Shown: piece by piece, positions 54,629 through 59,940 of the stretch
How the letters are laid out: the number at the start of each line of letters is the position of its first letter
How positions within the stretch are numbered: the stretch's first letter is position 1
Assembly: GCA_028691845.1 (NCBI GenBank)
Contig: JAQUYL010000020.1
Coordinates: 1-59,940, forward strand
Source of the DNA: Opitutaceae bacterium
GTDB taxonomy: Bacteria; Verrucomicrobiota; Verrucomicrobiia; Opitutales; Opitutaceae
DNA: 59,940 nt
Reading direction: 5' to 3'
Made by a program: the position numbers and the translations under genes
The notes under the pieces: generated by a model
The model's input: only the letters and a program-made list of their open reading frames with translations
The model's database searches: none
Told to the model about the DNA's origin: nothing

Positions 54629-55432
54629 TTACACCGGCTCGGCGACGACCGGATTCGTCAGCGCGCCGATCTTCTCAATGTCGATGGTGATGGTGTCGCC
54701 AGGCTTGAGCCATACCGGCGGCTTGCGCGCGAAGCCGACGCCATGGGGTGTGCCGGTAAGGATCACGGTGCCGGGCAGGAGTGTCTTGCTGCCGCTCAGA
54801 AACTCGATGAGGGCCGGCACATCGAAAATCATGTCGTTCGTGTTCCAGTCCTGCATCACCTGTCCATTGAGGATCGTGCGGATCTGCAATGCGTTCGGAT
54901 TCGGGATCTCGTCCTTTGTGACGAGGACGGGGCCGAGGGGGCAGAAGGTGTCGAAGCTCTTGCCCTGGCACCACTGGCCGCCACCGCCATCGCGCTGCCA
55001 GTCGCGGGCGGAGACGTCGTTGCCGCACGTGTAGCCAAACACGTAATCAAGGGCCTGAGCGCGCGAGACGTTTTTGCAGCGCCGGCCGATCACGACCGTA
55101 AGCTCACACTCATAATCGACCCGGGTGCTGGCGAGCTTTTGCGGAATCTCGATCGGGTCGCCGGGGTTCTGGACGCTGGCGGTGTTTTTGATGAAGAGGA
55201 CCGGATGCGGCGGCGGGTCGTTTCTGCTTTCGGCCGCGTGTTTTTTATAGTTGAGGCCAATACAGAGGATGTTGGTCGGCGCCAGCGGGGCAAGCAGCTT
55301 GCCGGGCGTGACCACGCGGTCGGTGACGCGGAAGTCGCCGAAAATGTCGCCGGTGAGCTCACGTGCGGAACCGTCGGCTTGGAGGGCGGCCCATGCGGGG
55401 CCGGTGGGGGAAAGGTGGCGGATGATTTTCAT
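54629..55432 (-). CDS. Fumarylacetoacetate hydrolase family protein
   Basis: A 267-residue enzyme of the FAH superfamily, which acts on oxo-acids or acylpyruvates. Features are ILCIGLNYKKHAAES, the metal-binding VDYECELTVVIGR and the CGNDVSARDWQRDGG loop. The C-terminus has PGTVILTGTPHGVGFARKPP, close to acylpyruvase-like members. ATG 55432 overlaps the stop of the chimeric gene before it (ATGA), so the two are translated together. The substrate cannot be read from the sequence. Confidence 0.88.
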   Translation of the reverse strand: MKIIRHLSPTGPAWAALQADGSARELTGDIFGDFRVTDRVVTPGKLLAPLAPTNILCIGLNYKKHAAESRNDPPPHPVLFIKNTASVQNPGDPIEIPQKLASTRVDYECELTVVIGRRCKNVSRAQALDYVFGYTCGNDVSARDWQRDGGGGQWCQGKSFDTFCPLGPVLVTKDEIPNPNALQIRTILNGQVMQDWNTNDMIFDVPALIEFLSGSKTLLPGTVILTGTPHGVGFARKPPVWLKPGDTITIDIEKIGALTNPVVAEPV

Positions 55433-55728
55433 CGGGAGTGGAGGCGGCGAAATACGGCTGCAAAGCCGGGCTTGTCGAGGCGTTTCTCGGCGATCCACTC
55501 GTTGACGAGATTCTCCAGGATGTCGAGCGGGACGGCGCCATGGCGCAGGACCGTGTCATGGAATTCCTTGAGAGAAAACCGCGGGCCGAGCTCCCGTTCG
55601 GCGTGGGTGCGCAACTTCAGCAGCTTGAGCATGCCGAGGACGAATTCGACGGCCAGCCGCATGCCCTTGACCACCGGTTTGCCGGTAAGGATGGCGGGAA
55701 CGACGGCGATGTACGGCTGCCAGTTCAT
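55429..55728 (-). pseudogene. Chimeric ORF: DUF433 start fused to DUF885 end
   Basis: A 99-residue frame made of two unrelated parts. Residues 1-34 (MNWQPYIAVVPAILTGKPVV, then KGMRLAVEFVLGML) match the start of DUF433 antitoxin-like proteins. Residues 35-99 (LKLLKLRTHAERELGPRFSL ... AVPLDILENLVNEWIAEKRL) match the extreme C-terminus of DUF885 peptidase-like proteins. The join is in frame and without stops. The rest of both genes is missing. A deletion probably fused two neighbours; whether the product does anything is unknown. Confidence 0.7.
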
Positions 55729-55771
55729 GGCCGCAGTCCATCCGCGGTGACCGTGGCGTCAACGGCGGTTT

Positions 55772-55801
55772 GTCGCCGAGCGGAGCTCACCGAGCGGCGA
55801 C
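55772..55801 (-). terminator. Stem-loop downstream of gcvP direction boundary
   Basis: GTCGCCG (55772-55778) pairs with CGGCGAC (55795-55801), with more partial pairing inside. It sits just after the gcvP stop on the minus strand, before the chimeric ORF. It has no T tract. Confidence 0.4.
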
Positions 55802-55831
55802 CAGTAGGCGCTACCAAACAAGAAGCGAGTT

Positions 55832-58750
55832 TCAGGTCTTGGCCTCGGCAAAGGCCTCCATTCCGGCGCAGGTGCAGAGGAGGTGACGGTCGCCGTAGAC
55901 GTTGTCGACGCGGCCGGTGGCGGGCCAGAACTTGCTGGCGCGGGTCCACGCGTCGGGGAACGCCGCGGTGGCGCGCGAGTAGGGATGGTCCCATGTGTCG
56001 CCGGCGATGACGGCCGCGGTGTGCGGTGCGTGCTTGAGCGGATTGTTGGACTTGTCGGATGCGCCACTGGCGACCGCAGCCATCTCGCCATGGATGGAAA
56101 TGAGCGCGTCGCAGAAACGGTCGAGTTCGCGCTTCGACTCGCTCTCGGTCGGTTCCACCATGAGCGTACCCGGTACGGGAAACGACATCGTTGGCGCATG
56201 GTAGCCGTAATCCATGAGGCGTTTCGCCACATCGTCGACTTCGAGGCCGTGTTTTTTCCACGGACGGAATTCGAGGATGCACTCGTGCGCGACGAGGCCA
56301 TTGGCGCCCTGGTAGAGCACGGGGAAATGTTTCTCGAGTCGCTTGGCGACGTAGTTGGCGTTGAGGATGGCGATCTTGGTCGCCTCCGTCAGGCCCGCGG
56401 CGCCCATCATGCGGATGTAGAGCCAGGAGATGACCAGGATGGAGGCGGAGCCCCAGGGCGCGGCGGAAACCGCGCCGTTGGAGGAGGGAGGCGTGAGGTG
56501 CGAGGCATCAGGGCCTGATGCCTGATGCCTGCGGCCTGAGGCCTCTGTATGCCGCGCGACGTGGACGGGAAGGTAAGGCACAAGATGCGCCGCCACGCCG
56601 ATGGGGCCCACGCCGGGCCCGCCGCCACCGTGCGGAATGGCAAACGTCTTGTGGAGGTTGAGGTGGCAAACGTCGGCGCCGATAAAGCCGGGCGAGGTCA
56701 GGCCGACCTGCGCGTTCATGTTGGCGCCGTCCATGTAGACCTGGCCGCCATGCTGATGGACGATGGCGCAGATCTCCTTGATCGCAGCCTCGAACACGCC
56801 GTGCGTGGACGGATATGTGACCATGAGCGCGGCGAGAGTCTGCGCATGCAACTCGGCCTTGGCCCGGAGGTCGGCGACGTCGATGTTGCCCTGCTGGTCG
56901 CAGGCGACAGGCACGACCCTGAAACCACCCATGGCGGCGCTGGCGGGATTGGTGCCATGCGCACTTGTGGGAATTAGACAGATGTTGCGGTGGGACTCGC
57001 CGCGCGCCGCATGCCAAGCCCGGATGACAAGCAGACCGGCATACTCGCCCTGCGCGCCGGCATTGGGCTGCAGCGAGACGGCGGCGAAACCCGTGATCTC
57101 CGCCAGCCATTTTTCCATCTCCTGGAAAAGCCTTGCATAGCCGAGGGCCTGATCGGCGGGGGCGAACGGATGCAGCCGGCTCCACTCGGACCATGTGATC
57201 GGAAACATCTCGGTGGTCGCGTTCAGCTTCATCGTGCACGAGCCGAGCGAGATCATCGAGTGGCACAACGACAGATCCTTCGTCTCGAGGCGCTTGATGT
57301 AGCGCAGCATCTCATGCTCGGTGTGGTAGGAGTTGAAGACGCCGTGCCGCAGGAAGCCCGAGGTGCGCTGATGCGGCACCGGATAATCGAGGTCGGCAGC
57401 TCCGGCCAGATGAAGCGTGGCGCCGAGCACGGCGGCGAGATCGCGCAGGTCGGCCTCGGTGGTGGTCTCGTCGATCGAAACGCCGACCGTGCGCGCGTCG
57501 ACCGCCCGCAGGTTCATGCGCCTGGCCTGAGCGCGGGCGTGTATCGCCGCTGCGTCGACGCCGCGGATCGTGAGCGTGTCAAACACGGGTTCGGCGTTGG
57601 TCGGCAGGCCGGCGGCCGTGAGCGATTTCTGCAGCAGGCGCGTCAGCAGGCGGACGCGACAGGCAATGCGCTTCAGCCCTTCCGGCCCATGGTAAACGGC
57701 GTACATCGACGCCATGACGGCGAGGAGCACCTGCGCGGTGCAGATGTTGGACGTGGCCTTCTCACGGCGGATGTGCTGCTCGCGCGTGCCGAGCGCCAGG
57801 CGCAGGGCCGGGTTGCCCTGTGCATCCTTGGACACGCCAATCAGGCGGCCGGGCATCTGGCGCTTGCAGGCGTCCCTGGTGGCAAAAAAACCGGCGTGCG
57901 GCCCGCCGTAGCCCATCGGCACGCCGAAGCGCTGCGTCGAACCGACCGCCACATCCGCACCGAATTCACCCGGCGGACGCAACAGCGTCAGCGCGAGCAG
58001 ATCGGTGGCCACGACGCCAAGCGCACCGGCGGAATGGGCGCGGTCGAAAAATTCCACGAAGTCGCAGACGTCGCCCGTGGTGTCGGGATATTGAACGAGG
58101 GCGCCGCAGACCTGGTCGGTGAAGGCGAAGGTACGGTGGTCGCCGACGACAACCTCGATGTTGAGCGGCCGCGCGCGGGTCCTGACGATGTCGATGGTCT
58201 GCGGATGGCAGCAGGCGGAGACGAAGAAGACGCTGGCGGCGTGGCTGTCGCCGAGTTTCACGCGGTGGCAGAGCATCATCGCCTCGGCGGCGGCGGTGCC
58301 TTCGTCGAGCATCGAGGCGTTGGCGATCTCGAGCCCGGTGAGATCGCATACCATGGTCTGGAAGTTGAGCAGCGCCTCCAGGCGCCCCTGCGAAATCTCC
58401 GCCTGGTAGGGAGTGTAGGCCGTGTACCAGCCCGGGTTTTCGAGGATGTTGCGCTGGATGACGCCCGGCGTGAACGTGTCGTAATAGCCCTGCCCGATGT
58501 AGCTGCGGAAAATCTGGTTTTGCTGCGCCATGGCTCGCAATTCGGCCAGGGCTGTGCTCTCGCTGGCGGCGGCGGGCACGTGCAATGGCCGGGGCAAACG
58601 GATGGAGGCGGGTACGGCGGCGGCGGCCAGCGCGTCGAGCGAAGGCTGGCCAAGCAACTGGAGCATGGCGGCCTGGTCGTCGGCATCGGGGCCGAGGTGG
58701 CGGCGGGCGAAAGTATCGTGCGGAGCAAGCAGATCGCGGTTGGAAATCAT
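55832..58750 (-). CDS. gcvP: Glycine dehydrogenase (decarboxylating), P protein
   Basis: A 972-residue single-chain P protein of the glycine cleavage system, which decarboxylates glycine and passes the aminomethyl group to the H protein. The PLP lysine is K701 in [16 protein letters not shown]. The N-terminal half has [14 protein letters not shown] and [19 protein letters not shown]. Residues 731-758, between the VPYLPVH and GAVSAAP segments, are about 16 residues longer than in E. coli and encoded by a palindromic repeat (56503-56523). gcvT and gcvH are not in the window. No glycine riboswitch is visible upstream. Confidence 0.95.
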   Translation of the reverse strand: MISNRDLLAPHDTFARRHLGPDADDQAAMLQLLGQPSLDALAAAAVPASIRLPRPLHVPAAASESTALAELRAMAQQNQIFRSYIGQGYYDTFTPGVIQRNILENPGWYTAYTPYQAEISQGRLEALLNFQTMVCDLTGLEIANASMLDEGTAAAEAMMLCHRVKLGDSHAASVFFVSACCHPQTIDIVRTRARPLNIEVVVGDHRTFAFTDQVCGALVQYPDTTGDVCDFVEFFDRAHSAGALGVVATDLLALTLLRPPGEFGADVAVGSTQRFGVPMGYGGPHAGFFATRDACKRQMPGRLIGVSKDAQGNPALRLALGTREQHIRREKATSNICTAQVLLAVMASMYAVYHGPEGLKRIACRVRLLTRLLQKSLTAAGLPTNAEPVFDTLTIRGVDAAAIHARAQARRMNLRAVDARTVGVSIDETTTEADLRDLAAVLGATLHLAGAADLDYPVPHQRTSGFLRHGVFNSYHTEHEMLRYIKRLETKDLSLCHSMISLGSCTMKLNATTEMFPITWSEWSRLHPFAPADQALGYARLFQEMEKWLAEITGFAAVSLQPNAGAQGEYAGLLVIRAWHAARGESHRNICLIPTSAHGTNPASAAMGGFRVVPVACDQQGNIDVADLRAKAELHAQTLAALMVTYPSTHGVFEAAIKEICAIVHQHGGQVYMDGANMNAQVGLTSPGFIGADVCHLNLHKTFAIPHGGGGPGVGPIGVAAHLVPYLPVHVARHTEASGRRHQASGPDASHLTPPSSNGAVSAAPWGSASILVISWLYIRMMGAAGLTEATKIAILNANYVAKRLEKHFPVLYQGANGLVAHECILEFRPWKKHGLEVDDVAKRLMDYGYHAPTMSFPVPGTLMVEPTESESKRELDRFCDALISIHGEMAAVASGASDKSNNPLKHAPHTAAVIAGDTWDHPYSRATAAFPDAWTRASKFWPATGRVDNVYGDRHLLCTCAGMEAFAEAKT
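56503..56523. repeat. Palindromic repeat inserted in frame in gcvP
   Basis: AGGCATCAGG (56503-56512) and CCTGATGCCT (56514-56523) are exact reverse complements around one G, followed by related GATGCCT and GGCCTGAGGCCT units to 56544. It encodes part of the extra residues in GcvP (about 733-752). The sequence looks like an intergenic palindrome rather than coding DNA. Confidence 0.65.
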
Positions 58751-58957
58751 GTTTAGCGCAACCTAGAATCAGGCCGGAAGCGTGCAATAGTGATTTCGTC
58801 CGCAGCGGTCGGTATCTTCGGGATTGTTCTGGCGGCCAAAGTGATTCTGCTTCGTCTTATTCCGCGTCATTGCGGGAAGTCCTGCGCGAGCGGGGCAACG
58901 CCGCCATCCAGCCGGCAGCGCGCTGGATTACGGTGGCCCGCAATCCCGGATTTCACG

Positions 58958-59620
58958 ATGCCCTCTCCCTATCCCACCAAATCCGCCCGCGCCGCCTTCA
59001 TCGATCGGCGGCTCGAGGAGCTTTATCAGGAAACGCCGATTCCGTTGCAGCATGACAATCCCTACACGCTGCTGGTCGCGGTGGTGCTGTCCGCGCAATG
59101 CACGGACCAGCGCGTCAACCAGGTCACGCCGGCCCTCTGGGCCTTGGCCGGCACGCCGGCTGCGATGGCGCGCCTGCCGGTGGAGCGCATCGAGGCCGTC
59201 ATCCGGCCGTGCGGACTCGCGCCGCAGAAAGCGAGGGCCATTGGCGCACTCTCGCGCCTGATCGTCGAACGCCATGGCGGCGCCGTGCCGCGGACGTTTG
59301 CGGAGCTGGAGGCGCTGCCCGGGGTCGGGCACAAGACCGCGTCGGTGGTGATGACACAAGCGTTCGGCGAGCCGGCGTTTCCCGTGGATACTCACATTCA
59401 CCGGCTGGCGCAGCGCTGGAGGCTGACGGACGGTCGCAGCGTCGAGCAAACCGAGCGCGACCTGAAGCGGCTGTTCCCGCGCGACCGCTGGAACCAGCTG
59501 CACCTCCGCATGATATTCTACGGTCGGGAGCACTGCACGGCGCGCGGTTGCGACGGCACGGTCTGCGAGATCTGCCGTACGCTGTTCCCGGGGCGGCGCC
59601 CGGTGCGCACCAGCCGATAA
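58958..59620 (+). CDS. nth: Endonuclease III
   Basis: A 220-residue base-excision repair glycosylase/AP lyase. The helix-hairpin-helix is LPGVGHKTA at 120-128 with catalytic K126, and the catalytic Asp is D144 in VDTHIHRLAQR. The C-terminal cysteines are C193, C198, C203 and C206, spaced 4-4-2, instead of the usual C-x6-C-x2-C-x5-C. The last Cys is replaced by the RTLFPG segment, so the [4Fe-4S] cluster may be altered or lost. ATG 58958 is chosen by homology. It precedes tRNA-Val. Confidence 0.9.
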   Translation: MPSPYPTKSARAAFIDRRLEELYQETPIPLQHDNPYTLLVAVVLSAQCTDQRVNQVTPALWALAGTPAAMARLPVERIEAVIRPCGLAPQKARAIGALSRLIVERHGGAVPRTFAELEALPGVGHKTASVVMTQAFGEPAFPVDTHIHRLAQRWRLTDGRSVEQTERDLKRLFPRDRWNQLHLRMIFYGREHCTARGCDGTVCEICRTLFPGRRPVRTSR

Positions 59621-59671
59621 AACAGAGTTGATTTGCCCGAAACCGTCATTAACTGTCCGCCTCCTCACATC

Positions 59672-59748
59672 GGACGCTTAGCTCAGTTGGTTAGAGCATT
59701 AGTATCACACACTAGGGGTCACTGGTTCGAGTCCAGTAGCGTCCACCA
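59672..59748 (+). tRNA. tRNA-Val (anticodon CAC)
   Basis: A 77-base tRNA with encoded CCA. The acceptor GGACGCT pairs with AGCGTCC, the D stem is GCTC/GAGC, the anticodon stem TTAGT/ACTAG with loop ATCACAC (anticodon CAC at 59706-59708, reading GUG), and the T arm is ACTGG-TTCGAGT-CCAGT. The right ISL3-like element begins 84 bases after it. Confidence 0.93.
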
Positions 59749-59814
59749 TTTCAAATTCCTGACGGAGCGTGTCGAGAGCTGCCAGCACGCGACTTTTCAG
59801 AGGGGAATTCAGAT

Positions 59815-59855
59815 GGGTCTACACCAAAGATTGGGTCTACACCAAAGATTGGGGA
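59815..59855. repeat. Tandem copy of the ISL3-like terminal repeat
   Basis: The 18 bases at 59815-59832 repeat exactly at 59833-59850; the second copy continues as the full 23-base terminal repeat (59833-59855) of the right ISL3-like element. The outer copy may be the end of an older insertion or a duplicated end. Confidence 0.6.
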
Positions 59856-59884
59856 GTGGGTTGAAGGGAGTGGAGGTTCATAAG

Positions 59885-59940
59885 TCAGCCGCACTGGGCG
59901 ATGACGCGCAGGCGGTAGTTGTTAAAGTTCCTAAAGCCAT
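59885..59940 (-). CDS. ISL3-like transposase, C-terminal part (cut by window edge)
   Basis: On the minus strand, the frame entering from the right edge reads GFRNFNNYRLRVIAQCG and stops at TGA (59887-59885). This fits the end of ISL3-family transposases. The 23-base repeat at 59833-59855 lies 29 bases after the stop, as expected for the right end of the element. Its orientation is the same as the left copy. Only 17 residues are visible. Confidence 0.6.
   Translation of the reverse strand, partial: GFRNFNNYRLRVIAQCG

Noticed and set aside
58751..58957. A glycine riboswitch upstream of gcvP
   Set aside because: No paired aptamer cores are visible in this stretch.

Overview
The window is high-GC DNA from a Gram-negative bacterium, most likely Verrucomicrobiota, family Opitutaceae or close to it. 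The clues are inferential. They are LL-diaminopimelate aminotransferase (dapL), an Mla-type lipid transporter plus KdsB (an outer membrane with Kdo-LPS), a TonB-dependent receptor whose N-terminus carries a segment like ELSRFVVTG, DUF1846 and DUF2721 proteins, and mostly weak Shine-Dalgarno sequences. Both ends of the window lie inside ISL3-like insertion sequences in the same orientation, so this may be a whole contig that stopped at a repeated element.

Layout. 1-485: left IS end and an integrase fragment. 614-5632: two orphan PstS-like periplasmic proteins, mntP, and a GltD/NfnB-like flavoprotein. 5633-7015: a decayed island with degenerate short repeats and a broken IS110 transposase. 7016-18500: a tightly packed complex I operon, nuoABCD-HIJK, an MrpD-like gene, an 86-residue membrane protein, a second antiporter-like gene, nuoM and nuoN. 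18673-20977: nfnA-nfnB. 21036-22607: a B12-binding radical SAM protein. 23322-25493: panC and dapL, divergent. 25531-29163: mlaE-mlaF-mlaD-pqiC on the minus strand. 29306-39520: a HAD phosphatase, DUF2721, recD2, a methyltransferase-like protein, a rhomboid protease, an M16 peptidase and DUF1846. 40265-42814: a TonB-dependent receptor behind a TPP riboswitch. 43092-55432: a Ski2-like helicase, kamA, carA, kdsB, HPr, tatD, an M32 carboxypeptidase, a DUF4097 protein and an FAH-family enzyme. 55429-59748: a chimeric DUF433/DUF885 remnant, gcvP, nth and tRNA-Val(CAC). 59833-59940: right IS end.

The main biological story is the respiratory cluster. The operon has no nuoE, nuoF or nuoG, so the complex has no NADH-oxidising module. 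It encodes four antiporter-like subunits instead of three, plus a small extra membrane protein. It is followed directly by nfnAB, encoding a flavin-based bifurcating ferredoxin:NADP oxidoreductase (family knowledge). The likely picture is a ferredoxin-driven ion-pumping complex I tied to NAD(P)H/ferredoxin balancing (inference). Secondary points are a thiamine-regulated outer-membrane receptor, in-frame low-complexity insertions in several housekeeping proteins, and a PanC with substituted active-site motifs.
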